63,858 nt of DNA from Clostridia bacterium (GCA_024404095.1 JAKSQO010000014.1:1-63858), one strand, 5' to 3'; counted from the stretch's first letter, positions 1-8,225 are shown. Numbers and translations: made by a program. Notes: a model not told the origin generated them from the sequence alone.

Positions 1-4
1 AATA

Positions 5-55
5 TTGCTTGAATGGGTGTGCTTTGAAAAAATTGCTGTTATTCAGTAGGCATTA
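5..55 (+). mobile_element. IS66-family transposase remnant at left edge
   Basis: These 51 bases are identical to the reverse complement of 63808-63858, which lies inside the IS66 transposase gene at the right edge. Read on + the frame gives L-N-G-C-A-L-K-K-L-L-L-F-S-R-H, the same residues as the right copy, then meets TAG at 54-56 where identity ends. Either a truncated IS66 copy or an assembly-graph junction at a repeat. Confidence 0.7.
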
Positions 56-62
56 GTATAAA

Positions 63-92
63 AGAGGGTGCAGAAATCAATCTGTACCCTCT
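63..92 (-). terminator. Terminator of the tRNA unit
   Basis: Arms 63-73 and 82-92 pair over 11 positions with one mismatch around an 8-base loop. On the minus strand the hairpin is followed by TTTATAC. It lies about 90 bases past the 3' end of tRNA-Tyr, in the right direction to end the tRNA transcript. Confidence 0.65.
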
Positions 93-182
93 GTGTTTTG
101 GAAGTGTTGAAATATAAGGCTTTTTCGCCATAAAAAGAACGATTGCAGTAATTGATGATTGTATCAACTACTGCAACAGATC

Positions 183-267
183 TGGTGGGAGAGGGTGGAT
201 TCGAACCACCGAAGTCACTGACGACAGATTTACAGTCTGTTCCCTTTGGCCACTCGGGAACTCTCCC
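183..267 (-). tRNA. tRNA-Tyr (GTA)
   Basis: The minus strand folds as an 85-nt class II tRNA: acceptor GGGAGAG/CTCTCCC, anticodon loop with GTA, long variable arm, T arm GGTTCGAATCC, and an encoded CCA tail at 183-185. It follows tRNA-Thr by 11 bases in the same direction, so the two are one transcript. Confidence 0.95.
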
Positions 268-278
268 AAATATTAAAA

Positions 279-354
279 TGGAGCTGGTGGACGGACTCGA
301 ACCCCCGACCTGCTGATTACAAATCAGCTGCTCTACCAACTGAGCTACACCAGC
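279..354 (-). tRNA. tRNA-Thr (TGT)
   Basis: The minus strand gives a standard 76-nt cloverleaf: acceptor GCTGGTG/CACCAGC, D loop AGCTCAGTTGGTAGAGC, anticodon loop TTTGTAA (anticodon TGT), T arm GGGGTTCGAGTCC, discriminator T and encoded CCA. It is first in the Thr-Tyr unit. Confidence 0.95.
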
Positions 355-371
355 GTCTCAACGACTTGCTT

Positions 372-400
372 AATATACCACAAATCATTTTATTTGTCAA
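372..400 (-). promoter_or_regulatory. Sigma-A promoter of the tRNA unit
   Basis: On the minus strand TTGACA (395-400) is separated by exactly 17 bases from TATATT (372-377), and the tRNA-Thr 5' end lies about 18 bases downstream. This is a near-consensus housekeeping promoter. Confidence 0.75.
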
Positions 401-659
401 CACTTTTTGAAATATTTTTTAAATATTTTTCTGTGATATTTTTCTGTGTTGTTGAAAACATTCCGTTCAAGTGCCGTGTCAGCAGTTTGTGGTGCGGATT
501 TCTTAAATAATTTAAGCATATCCGTTTCTTCTTAACATTTGGTTTTGGGATAGTTGAGTATGTCCTGTAAGAATAATAAATTTCTGATAGATCTTAAAAG
601 AATCCCTCCACCGCCATGGTTGTTTAAGTCTGTAAACCTTTATATCACTAAACATAAAT
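401..659. other. Intergenic gap with no recognised gene
   Basis: AT-rich sequence between the tRNA promoter and the 3' end of the glycosylase gene. It has runs of T near 405-445 but I see no convincing hairpin terminator, coding frame or repeat. Confidence 0.5.
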
Positions 660-1484
660 TTAATTATCCAGATTTCTTCGCCAATGGAAGAGATACTGCT
701 GAGCAATACCCTCGACACCCTCGGTACATTCGGGCAGACCCTCGGGGTAAAGCTCGGACATTATACGGCGAACCCATACGTCAACGGGAAAGGCTTCAAC
801 TCTGCCACAGCCGTAAAGCAGGGTACACTCGGCTACCTTTGCGCCGACGCCCTTTATCTTTATCAGCTCAGCTCTTGCTACGTCCATGTCACAGGTGCGC
901 ATTTTTATAAGATCAACTTCGCCGTTCGCAACTTTCTGTGCGGCATCAATTATATATTTTGCACGGAAGCCTGCTCGAAGGGGGGAGAGTTCCTCAACGG
1001 TAAGGCCCGCAAGCTTTTCGGCTGACGGGAAAGAAAAATCACCGTTGCCGAGATCATCGCCGAATGTTGCACAAAGCCTTTCAACTATGCCTTTGATTCT
1101 CGGTATATTATTGTTCTGTGAAATGATAAACGAGCAGAGAGCCTCCCACTCGTCCTGCTTCAGAATACGTATGCCGCTGTATTCGGTTATAGCTTTGTTT
1201 AAATATCCGTCTGCACAGAGCTTTTTGCAGATTTCGCTATAATTTCTGTTCAGGTCAAAATAATCAATCCACAGCTGTTCATCACCGTCATGGACATCAC
1301 CGCTGATTGTGATTGTTGTATCGTTCTGTGAAATGTTGACCGCTCTGCCGAATACGACACCGTGCCACGAGCCGTCCTCGTTTTCACTCCAGCGAAAAGC
1401 CTGACCGCAATCAAGCGAAAGAGGAATGCTGAGCGTATCTGTATTTTCAAAAATTATGCAATTTTCTTCCTTCTTTATATTCAT
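660..1484 (-). CDS. 8-oxoguanine DNA glycosylase (OGG1 type)
   Basis: Base-excision repair enzyme that removes 8-oxoguanine and can cut the resulting abasic site. The 274-residue length fits bacterial OGG1-like proteins. The N-terminal half is the TBP-like OGG_N domain (QAFRW motif near residue 28), followed by SQNNNIPRI near 122-130 and a helix-hairpin-helix IKGVGAKVAE near 210. The expected Schiff-base lysine is K216 and the catalytic aspartate D235 in FPVDVW. The C-terminus has the family-typical QQYLFHW stretch. It lies upstream, with a 440-base gap, of another repair gene (endonuclease III), but the two are not one operon because a + strand gene intervenes. Confidence 0.93.
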   Translation of the reverse strand: MNIKKEENCIIFENTDTLSIPLSLDCGQAFRWSENEDGSWHGVVFGRAVNISQNDTTITISGDVHDGDEQLWIDYFDLNRNYSEICKKLCADGYLNKAITEYSGIRILKQDEWEALCSFIISQNNNIPRIKGIVERLCATFGDDLGNGDFSFPSAEKLAGLTVEELSPLRAGFRAKYIIDAAQKVANGEVDLIKMRTCDMDVARAELIKIKGVGAKVAECTLLYGCGRVEAFPVDVWVRRIMSELYPEGLPECTEGVEGIAQQYLFHWRRNLDN

Positions 1485-1499
1485 ATACGGCTCCTTTGT

Positions 1500-1927
1500 C
1501 GAAAGTAGTATTAAAAATATTCATTTTGTAACTATTTGTCATTTTCGGGTGTCAAGAATTATTTTGATTGCTATTTGCACAAACTTTTTATAAAATTTCG
1601 TTTATTTTTTCTATCATAAATTGACCATTTTACACTTGACATATCATTTGTAATATTGTTAAGAAATTCACAAACTTGCGTTTTTAACAAGGTAAAATGG
1701 TTGAAAACTTAGGTGTTTCAAGGGTCTTAACACCAGTTATCCACACTTTCCACATAGTTTTCCACCGTTTTTAACCGGCTTTTCAGATTTTCCACCATTT
1801 AACAGTTTTTTGTTGAAAGTTAAAAGCTTGTCGTATACAGTCGGTTTTTATTCATTTCAGACTGTATAAAAAATCAACCTCAGTCAAAACTAAAAAATGA
1901 AATCTACTGAAAACAGAGGTGTCTTTT
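1500..1927. other. AT-rich region with DnaA-box-like cluster (oriC-like)
   Basis: A perfect DnaA box TTATCCACA lies at 1737-1745, followed within 60 bases by CTTTCCACA and two copies of TTTTCCACC, all in the same direction, and preceded by about 200 bases of very AT-rich DNA. Two other inverted repeats are present: ACCATTTTAC (1624-1633) with GTAAAATGGT (1692-1701), and TATACAGTC (1834-1842) with GACTGTATA (1860-1868). This resembles the sequence upstream of dnaA in Firmicutes, but dnaA is not here. It could equally be a DnaA-regulated promoter region for the small gene downstream. Confidence 0.35.
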
Positions 1928-2194
1928 TTGTTGAAGGGTGTTAATCATCAGGTTGTTGAGGTTACCAAACCGACATGCGAGTATTTTGAACGCGTTATAT
2001 TCTTTGTAAAACCCGAATTTTCATCTGTATGTGAGGGAACCTTGCGCGAGCGTGCTGACGAAATAGCAGGGAAGGCAGGTTCACCACCTCCTACAAAACT
2101 GAGAAAAAATAAGATTATGCTTATATCTCGCATGGTGGGTGCGGCGGCTGCAGGCGCATTAGTTGCCGCGGCTGTGATGAAATTATTTTTCTGA
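1928..2194 (+). CDS. Small conserved-looking protein with C-terminal membrane helix
   Basis: An 88-residue protein I cannot name. The proposed start is TTG at 1928 because AGAGG (1915-1919) sits 8 bases upstream; GTG at 1919 would overlap that site. The soluble part (KGVNHQVVEVTKPTCEYFER...) is followed by a proline-containing linker and a single C-terminal hydrophobic helix of Ala/Gly/Val (about residues 68-85), ending in Lys-Leu-Phe-Phe, so it is probably a tail-anchored or single-pass membrane protein. The gene overlaps the 3' end of endonuclease III by 12 bases in convergent orientation. The leader is unusually long and carries the DnaA-box-like cluster. Confidence 0.65.
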   Translation: MLKGVNHQVVEVTKPTCEYFERVIFFVKPEFSSVCEGTLRERADEIAGKAGSPPPTKLRKNKIMLISRMVGAAAAGALVAAAVMKLFF

Positions 2195-2818
2195 CTGTGC
2201 GTGCCTGCAGAAATCAGCCATACAGCATTTGTCACATTGCGGACGGCGTGCAACACAGACTGCGCGTCCGTGCAGAACGCATCTGTGACAGAAATTATTG
2301 CTCTCCTCGGGGGGCAATATTTTTTTGAGCGCAAGCTCAACCTTGTACGGATCCTTTGTACTGACAAAACCGAGAAGATTTGTAATGCGTATAAGGTGAG
2401 TATCAGCGACAACTGCAGGCTTGCCGTAAACATCGCCGCAGATAAGGTTGGCGGTTTTTCTGCCGACACCGGGGAGGGAGGTCAGGTCTTCTATGTTATC
2501 GGGAACCTTGCCACCGAAATCATTGAGAATTTTCTGCGTCATTCCGACAATGTCTTTGGCTTTTGCCCTGTAAAATCCGCAGGAATGAATCAGTTTCTCA
2601 ACATCGGATACTTCTGCATTTGCAAAGGCCTCCAGTGTGGGGTATTTTGCGAAAAGTGCAGGGGTTACAAGATTTACTCTTGCGTCGGTGCACTGCGCAG
2701 ACAGACGTGTTGCGATAAGAAGCTCATAGTCCTTGTCAGCAACTAACGAACATATTGCGTCGGGATATTCTTTTTTTAATGCTTCAACGCAGAGAACGGC
2801 TCTTTCTTTTTCGGTCAT
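2183..2818 (-). CDS. nth: Endonuclease III
   Basis: DNA glycosylase/AP lyase for oxidised pyrimidines. Start ATG at 2818 is chosen because GAGGTG lies 7 bases upstream; the in-frame GTG at 2827 is inside that ribosome site. The 211-residue length is normal. Motifs in order: LSAQCTDARVN near 40, helix-hairpin-helix LPGVGRKTAN near 115-124 with catalytic K121, and D139 in VADTH, matching the E. coli K120/D138 pair. The C-terminus has the 4Fe-4S cluster pattern C-x6-C-x2-C-x5-C. VADTHLIRITNLLG differs a little from the usual VDTHVFRVSNRLG but keeps the catalytic acid. Transcribed alone, convergent with the small membrane gene. Confidence 0.95.
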   Translation of the reverse strand: MTEKERAVLCVEALKKEYPDAICSLVADKDYELLIATRLSAQCTDARVNLVTPALFAKYPTLEAFANAEVSDVEKLIHSCGFYRAKAKDIVGMTQKILNDFGGKVPDNIEDLTSLPGVGRKTANLICGDVYGKPAVVADTHLIRITNLLGFVSTKDPYKVELALKKILPPEESNNFCHRCVLHGRAVCVARRPQCDKCCMADFCRHAQSEK

Positions 2819-2962
2819 TTTAATCACCTCGTTGAACTAATTATAAAGAAAAAGAGAGAACCCGTCAATGATTATTTAAGTATACACTGATATAAGTACA
2901 GAAAAAATCGATATACCCACCAAAGAGGTTGGCAAAAATAATTTTGTTTCTTCTTTTACATA

Positions 2963-2992
2963 TTGACTTTTTGTATAATTTTGTGTTAATAT
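2963..2992 (+). promoter_or_regulatory. Promoter of the GH3-hydrolase unit
   Basis: TTGACT (2963-2968) and TAATAT (2987-2992) with an 18-base spacer, 34 bases before the GH3 start codon. Confidence 0.5.
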
Positions 2993-3025
2993 TTAAACGA
3001 ATAATTTTTGATAGGATGTGAAGTT

Positions 3026-4768
3026 ATGGCATTTTCCGATTTGGGTGTATTTCTCGGCGATATTTCGAGACTTGAAATCAAGCATTTCACGAAAGACCCT
3101 CTTAAAGCACAGAAAAAGGTGCTTAAAAAAATCGTAAGACGCAACAAGAATTGTGAGCTTGGAAAGAAGCTCAACCTTAAGGATGTTCACTCAATTGAGG
3201 ACTATCAGAAAATAGTTCCGATTTCTACATATGCAGATTATGAACCCTATGTTGACAGAATGATAAATAACGGTGAGGACAGAATTATGTTCTCAGGCAG
3301 AAATTTTCATTATGCTTCATCATCAGGCTCAGTAGGTAAGCCGAAGATTCTTCCCAAGGGTCTTAACGATCTCTGGAAAATGCAGTGTATCGGTTTCTCT
3401 GTTTCAATTGCAACCGCATATCATTGGATGAAGGAACGCGGAATAAAGATGAGAAACCAGGTTGGTCCTCTCGCACTCAACCTTTCGGGTCATAAGCTCG
3501 CAGACGGTAAGCAGTGCAACGGCGCAGGTCAGATTCCTCTTCGTTACCTTAAGTCGATTATGCCTTTCTTCTGCACATCTCCGCTTTCACTGCTCTATCC
3601 GAGCCTTGATGCAAAGCTTGATACATCATATCTTCATCTTCGTTTCTGCCTTGAAAACAAGAAGGTCAGCTACCTCGGTTCAATCGTTGTAACGCTTCTT
3701 ACAACAATGTTTGATTACCTTGAGGAAAACTGGGAAATGATGTGCGATGATATCGAAAAGGGTATCATCAATCCGAATATCGACATCACACCCGAGCTTC
3801 GCAAGGAGTATGAGAAAAAGTTCAAGCCGAATCCGAAGAGAGCTGCTGAGCTTCGCAAGGAGTTTGAAAAGGGCTTTGAGGATCCTATCGCTCCCCGAAT
3901 CTGGCCGAATCTTCAGTGGGCATACGGTATGATGGGTTCAAACCTTTCCGTTTATGTTGAAAAGCTCCGCAAGGTTATCGGCCCGAATGTTCCGATGCAT
4001 AACATGGGTTATGCCGCAGCTGAAGGCTTCTTCGCAGCTCCGATGGATCTTGACGTTAACGACTACGTTCTTCTTCCGTGGTGCCTGTTCTTCGAGTTCC
4101 TGCCTGTTGATGACCTTGATGACAGAGCAGATGCTAACGTAAGACCTCTTCTTATCAACGAGCTTGAGGTTGGCAAAAACTATGAAATGATCGTTTCCAA
4201 CTTCTCAGGTCTTTACCGTTACAATGTTGAGGACGTTGTTCATGTTACAAGAATGTATAACAACACTCCGCAGGTTGAGCTTCTGTTCAGACAGAATCTT
4301 TCAATGAACGTTGCCAACGAAAAGACAACAACTGATATGATAAATGCGGCTGTAAAGAACGCAACCGAGGAGATGGGCGTAACCTATAAGGGTTTCAGCT
4401 TCTATCCCGATTTCTCAACAAAGCCGCCGCGCTACACTCTTCTTATCGAGCTTGACAACGGACCGCTTGACGAAGAGGGCAGACAGAAGTTTATTGAAAC
4501 AATTGACCATCAGTTTGATGAAATAAACGAGAAGTATTACAAGTATCGCCGTTGGGGTATGCTTAACCGACCCGAGGTTCTCTTCCTTGCGGAAAAGACC
4601 TATGTAGGATACAATGAGATGCTTGCAAGCAAGGGTATTGTTCTCAATCAGATTAAGCCTGTTACGGTTATCAATAATGAAGAAAGAAAGAATTACTTCC
4701 TTTCACACGTTATCACAGAGGGCTCATCCACTGTCGAGGAGTGGAAAAAAGAAAATAAGGGTGAATAA
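3026..4768 (+). CDS. GH3 auxin-responsive-promoter family acyl-adenylating enzyme
   Basis: Member of the GH3 branch of the adenylate-forming superfamily, which activates a carboxylic acid with ATP and, in plants, transfers it to an amino acid as an amide. The ATP motif is SSSGSVGKPK near residues 93-102; a second conserved block is MGYAAAEGFFAAP near residue 330, and the long C-terminal domain (EVGKNYEMIVSNFSG...) is GH3-like. At 580 residues it is full length. Start ATG 3026 follows AGGATG by 7 bases. It ends 6 bases before the first secreted hydrolase gene, so the two are an operon. The bacterial substrate is unknown; no signal peptide, so it acts in the cytoplasm. Confidence 0.85.
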   Translation: MAFSDLGVFLGDISRLEIKHFTKDPLKAQKKVLKKIVRRNKNCELGKKLNLKDVHSIEDYQKIVPISTYADYEPYVDRMINNGEDRIMFSGRNFHYASSSGSVGKPKILPKGLNDLWKMQCIGFSVSIATAYHWMKERGIKMRNQVGPLALNLSGHKLADGKQCNGAGQIPLRYLKSIMPFFCTSPLSLLYPSLDAKLDTSYLHLRFCLENKKVSYLGSIVVTLLTTMFDYLEENWEMMCDDIEKGIINPNIDITPELRKEYEKKFKPNPKRAAELRKEFEKGFEDPIAPRIWPNLQWAYGMMGSNLSVYVEKLRKVIGPNVPMHNMGYAAAEGFFAAPMDLDVNDYVLLPWCLFFEFLPVDDLDDRADANVRPLLINELEVGKNYEMIVSNFSGLYRYNVEDVVHVTRMYNNTPQVELLFRQNLSMNVANEKTTTDMINAAVKNATEEMGVTYKGFSFYPDFSTKPPRYTLLIELDNGPLDEEGRQKFIETIDHQFDEINEKYYKYRRWGMLNRPEVLFLAEKTYVGYNEMLASKGIVLNQIKPVTVINNEERKNYFLSHVITEGSSTVEEWKKENKGE

Positions 4769-4774
4769 TTTATT

Positions 4775-6349
4775 ATGAAAAAGATTTTCAGTAAATCACT
4801 TTCAGTTATTCTCAGCATAGTTCTCGTTCTGTCGGCAGTTATAATGTATATTCCGACATCTGCATCTGATGAAGTTGCAGGAACAGATTTCCCGCTTATT
4901 TATGTTGTCGGTCAGGGCTCACCGCTTGTAAAGTATGTTGACGGAAAAAAGGTTGAGGTTTATCCCGTTAAATACGATACAGATGAAATAATGCAGATTG
5001 CAAAGGATAACATTGATGTCTTTGCAAAAGCTGTTGTTACTCAGAAGTGGACAGAGTTCGGCAATCTTGTGCGTGATGTTCTCAGCCCGATGTTCTCCGA
5101 GCTTGCTCTTGATGAAAACGGTGAACCTCAGTATGGTGTAACAACCAACTGGAGCTATTCAATTTCAAAGCTCAAGAACAAGAAAAAGGTTAACGGCAGA
5201 TATCCCACAACCTCGTTCACGTTCAATTATGACTGGAGACTTGACCCGTATAAGAATGCAGAGCTTCTTCATAAGTACATAGAGGACGTTATGTCCGTTA
5301 CAGGCTATGACCATGTTGCTCTTTCGGGCAGATGTGAGGGCGCCTGTGTAACAGCGGCATATATGGAAAAGTATGACTGCGAGTATGTCTCTGATTTTAT
5401 TCAGTATGCAACTGCAATCAACGGTGCGACAGTTCTCAGTAAATGCTTTGCGGGTGATATTGATCTCGATGCAGATGCGGTTGAGCGTTTTGTCTATGAC
5501 CTCAAGATTTCAGCTGATGATACAATGAATCAGCTTATTGAGTCGTTTGTAACCGTATTCAACAGAACTTACGGTCTTGACCTTGCCTGCTGGGCGGTCA
5601 ATAATGTCTGGGATGATATTTATCTTGACATTATGCCGCAGATTCTTATCGAAACCTTTGGCACATGGCCGGGCTTCTGGAGCATGGTCAGCGATGAGGA
5701 CTATATCCGTGCAAAGGAAAATGTTTTCCACAATGCGGACATGGACAAATGGGCAGGCTTTATCGATATAATTGATAATTATCACTATAATGTTCAGGTT
5801 AAGGACTATGAGCTTCTGAAGGATTTTGCCGAGCGTGGTATTGATGTTTACAACATCACAAAGTACGGTTATCAGACATTGCCTCTTTCTGAGCCTTCGG
5901 ATGTAATTTCCGATTCATATGTTTATGTTTCAGCAGGTTCATTTGGTGCAACAACCGCAACAATCAAGACTGTTTTTGATAATAACTATCTTGCTCAGGC
6001 TGAGGAAGAGGGCACAATGAAATACATTTCACCTGACCGTCAGATTGATGCGTCAACATGCCTTTTCCCCGATACAACATGGTTTATTAAGAATCTTCCG
6101 CATAAGACTTTCCCCGAGAATGCAAACAGACTTGTTGATGCAATGGTTAACAACGAGCAGTTTACTGTTGACTCAAGCGAGGATTTCCCGCAGTATATGG
6201 TTTATGACGGTGAAAATATAAGCCCCATGTCTGATGAGAATATGAACACAACACAGAAATATGAGAACACGTTCTTCGGTGCGCTCAGAAAGCTGTTCAG
6301 CGCGATATTCACAATTCTCAAAAACAAAATTACCGGATCAGCAGCATAA
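4775..6349 (+). CDS. Secreted lipase-like alpha/beta hydrolase, Cys nucleophile (copy 1)
   Basis: Exported protein of 524 residues. Signal peptide: MKKIFSKSLSV then a hydrophobic stretch ending around PTSASDE. FNYDWRLDPY near residue 152 is the YDWR block of LCAT/PGAP1-like hydrolases. The nucleophile elbow is G-R-C-E-G with TGT encoding C187, where family members normally have Ser. Conserved downstream acid/base candidates are Asp in RQIDASTC and His in KNLPHKTFP. The C-terminal 30 residues form a basic amphipathic helix (FFGALRKLFSAIFTILKNK). Closely related tandem copy follows (6485-8056), and a Ser-containing relative lies at 32344. Substrate unknown; could be a thiol-type esterase, acyltransferase or inactive binding protein. 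Confidence 0.75.
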   Translation: MKKIFSKSLSVILSIVLVLSAVIMYIPTSASDEVAGTDFPLIYVVGQGSPLVKYVDGKKVEVYPVKYDTDEIMQIAKDNIDVFAKAVVTQKWTEFGNLVRDVLSPMFSELALDENGEPQYGVTTNWSYSISKLKNKKKVNGRYPTTSFTFNYDWRLDPYKNAELLHKYIEDVMSVTGYDHVALSGRCEGACVTAAYMEKYDCEYVSDFIQYATAINGATVLSKCFAGDIDLDADAVERFVYDLKISADDTMNQLIESFVTVFNRTYGLDLACWAVNNVWDDIYLDIMPQILIETFGTWPGFWSMVSDEDYIRAKENVFHNADMDKWAGFIDIIDNYHYNVQVKDYELLKDFAERGIDVYNITKYGYQTLPLSEPSDVISDSYVYVSAGSFGATTATIKTVFDNNYLAQAEEEGTMKYISPDRQIDASTCLFPDTTWFIKNLPHKTFPENANRLVDAMVNNEQFTVDSSEDFPQYMVYDGENISPMSDENMNTTQKYENTFFGALRKLFSAIFTILKNKITGSAA

Positions 6350-6358
6350 TATAACATT

Positions 6359-6384
6359 AAATCTCCGCTTCGGCGGAGATTTTT
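6359..6384 (+). terminator. Terminator after hydrolase copy 1
   Basis: ATCTCCGC (6361-6368), TTCG loop, GCGGAGAT (6373-6380), then TTTTG. Ends the GH3-hydrolase transcript, so copy 2 has its own promoter. Confidence 0.85.
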
Positions 6385-6418
6385 GTTTTATACATATGTA
6401 ACAATTTGTAAAATATTA

Positions 6419-6447
6419 TTGCATATCATAATTCTATATGGTAATAT
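6419..6447 (+). promoter_or_regulatory. Promoter of hydrolase copy 2
   Basis: TTGCAT (6419-6424), 17-base spacer, TAATAT (6442-6447), 37 bases before the start codon. Confidence 0.55.
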
Positions 6448-6484
6448 AATATAGTTTTTATTTAATAAAGAAAGGGGCAGGGTA

Positions 6485-8056
6485 ATGAAAAAAATTACTA
6501 TTAAGGTTTTATCGGTATTTTTATCGCTGATAATTGCGATATCAGCTATAATCTGTGTTCCAGTTTCGGCAGGGAATGAGCCGGAGGGTACAGACATTCC
6601 TCTTATATATGTATGCGGTCAGGGCTCGATGCTCTATAAATATGATGAAAACGGAGTAAAGCAGACTATATACCCCATAGAAATTCCCAACGGTTTTATT
6701 GAATCCGCAGTAAAGGAAAATATCGGTATATTTGCAAAGGCCGTTATCACTCAGAAATGGGAGGAGTTCGGTCAGGCTTTAAGAGGAATTATGGATGAGC
6801 TTTACGGACCGCTTGCACTCGACGAAAACGGTGAGCCTAAAGACGGCAGTTTCTGCTATGGCGAGTGGCATTCGCAATGGGTTGACCCCAATCCCGTAAA
6901 CGGAAAATATCCGACCGAGCGTTATACGTTTTCTTATGATTTCCGTCTTGACCCGTATAAGCTTGCGGATGATCTTCATGGCTATATTGAAAAGGTAATG
7001 ACTGCAACAGGTGCCGACCACGTTGCTCTTCTGGGCAGATGTCTCGGCGGATGTGTAGTTGCGGCATATATGAAAAAATATGACGGAGAATATGTTTCAG
7101 ATATGATTCAATACTGTACTGCGGTTAAGGGCGCAACTGTGTGCAGTAAGCTTCTTTCGGGTGACTATTATCTTGATGCTGATGCGATTGAACGTCTTGT
7201 TTATGACTATCAGCTTTCAGCAGAGCAGGTAACGAATGATTTGATTACATCTTTTGTCACCCTGTTCAATAAGACATACGGTCTGGATATAGCCTGCTGG
7301 TCTGTCAATAATGTTTGGGATAATATCTATCTTGATATTCTTCCCGATATGCTCCTTGATACCTTCGGCACGTGGCCGGGCTTCTGGAGTATGATTAACG
7401 ATGAGGATTATCAGCGTGCAAAGGACACGATTTTCCACAATGCCGATAAGGATAAGTGGGCGAGCTTCATTGATATAATTGACAATTATCACTACAATGT
7501 TCAGACAAAGGTTGAAGAGGATTTCCTCAGATATGCCGAGAACGGAATTGATATTTATAACGTAAGCAAGTATGGCTACCAGGCAATTCCCGTCAATGCT
7601 CCGGGAGATTTGATTTCAGATTCCACCTGTGCTCTTGCAGAGGCTTCAATCGGAGCAACAGTAACTTCACTTTTCACTTCGTTTGATGACAGCTATATTC
7701 AGAACGCAGAGCAGAACGGTACAATCAAATATATTGCACCTGACCGTCAGGTTGATGCTTCAACGTGCCTTTTCCCCGAGAGAACATGGTTTATCAAGAA
7801 TCTTGACCATAAGAATTTCCCGAAAAGCGTTAACACATTGTTTGACCTGATGGTTAATACGGATGGCTTTGATATCAACACAGATGAGAGATTTCCGCAG
7901 TTTATGGTACATAATGACGGCAATATTACTCCGATGACAGGTGAAAATCAGAACACCTACGGAAGATATCAACATACATTCCGGGAAGCATTTAAGGTGT
8001 TTGTCAAAGCACTTAATACATTGATTTCCAATTCACTAAAAAGCAAGGCAGCATAA
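6485..8056 (+). CDS. Secreted lipase-like alpha/beta hydrolase, Cys nucleophile (copy 2)
   Basis: A 523-residue tandem paralogue of the preceding gene, colinear along its whole length. Signal peptide ends near PVSAGNE. Same blocks: FSYDFRLDPYK, elbow G-R-C-L-G-G with TGT at 7040-7042 encoding C186, RQVDASTC, and KNLDHKNFP. Retention of Cys at the nucleophile position in both diverged copies argues against a chance mutation. The C-terminal helix (FREAFKVFVKALNTLI...) is again amphipathic and basic. AGGGGCAGGGTA precedes ATG 6485 as ribosome site. It has its own promoter and terminator, so it is monocistronic and may be regulated apart from the GH3-linked copy. Confidence 0.75.
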   Translation: MKKITIKVLSVFLSLIIAISAIICVPVSAGNEPEGTDIPLIYVCGQGSMLYKYDENGVKQTIYPIEIPNGFIESAVKENIGIFAKAVITQKWEEFGQALRGIMDELYGPLALDENGEPKDGSFCYGEWHSQWVDPNPVNGKYPTERYTFSYDFRLDPYKLADDLHGYIEKVMTATGADHVALLGRCLGGCVVAAYMKKYDGEYVSDMIQYCTAVKGATVCSKLLSGDYYLDADAIERLVYDYQLSAEQVTNDLITSFVTLFNKTYGLDIACWSVNNVWDNIYLDILPDMLLDTFGTWPGFWSMINDEDYQRAKDTIFHNADKDKWASFIDIIDNYHYNVQTKVEEDFLRYAENGIDIYNVSKYGYQAIPVNAPGDLISDSTCALAEASIGATVTSLFTSFDDSYIQNAEQNGTIKYIAPDRQVDASTCLFPERTWFIKNLDHKNFPKSVNTLFDLMVNTDGFDINTDERFPQFMVHNDGNITPMTGENQNTYGRYQHTFREAFKVFVKALNTLISNSLKSKAA

Positions 8057-8065
8057 TAGCGATAA

Positions 8066-8098
8066 AATCACCGTTCAACTCGGAGCGGTGATTTTTTA
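8066..8098 (+). terminator. Terminator after hydrolase copy 2
   Basis: AATCACCG (8066-8073) pairs with CGGTGATT (8086-8093), followed by TTTTTTAA. Confidence 0.85.
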
Positions 8099-8172
8099 AT
8101 ATTCTAAAAACAAATAAGTAAAAGTGAACAGATTTTTATGTGTATAGGTTAGTTTATTCTAACTTTAATGGC

Positions 8173-8225
8173 TTGAAAAAAAGGGCATTATATAGTATAA
8201 TAACTCGAAATGGTTATAATACCAT
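8173..8225 (+). promoter_or_regulatory. nifS-nifU-mnmA promoter with palindrome at +1 region
   Basis: TTGAAA (8173-8178), 17-base spacer, TATAAT (8196-8201). Immediately downstream is ATGGT-TATAAT-ACCAT (8210-8225), an inverted repeat placed where a repressor would block initiation. The leader to the start codon is about 85 bases. Confidence 0.6.

Noticed and set aside
43..339. 98-residue minus-strand frame across the tRNA region
   Set aside because: It runs through two well-formed tRNA genes, so it is a shadow.
1636..1656. TTGACA...TAATAT as promoter in the DnaA-box gap
   Set aside because: Spacer is only 9 bases; no good -10 lies 16-18 bases from the TTGACA.
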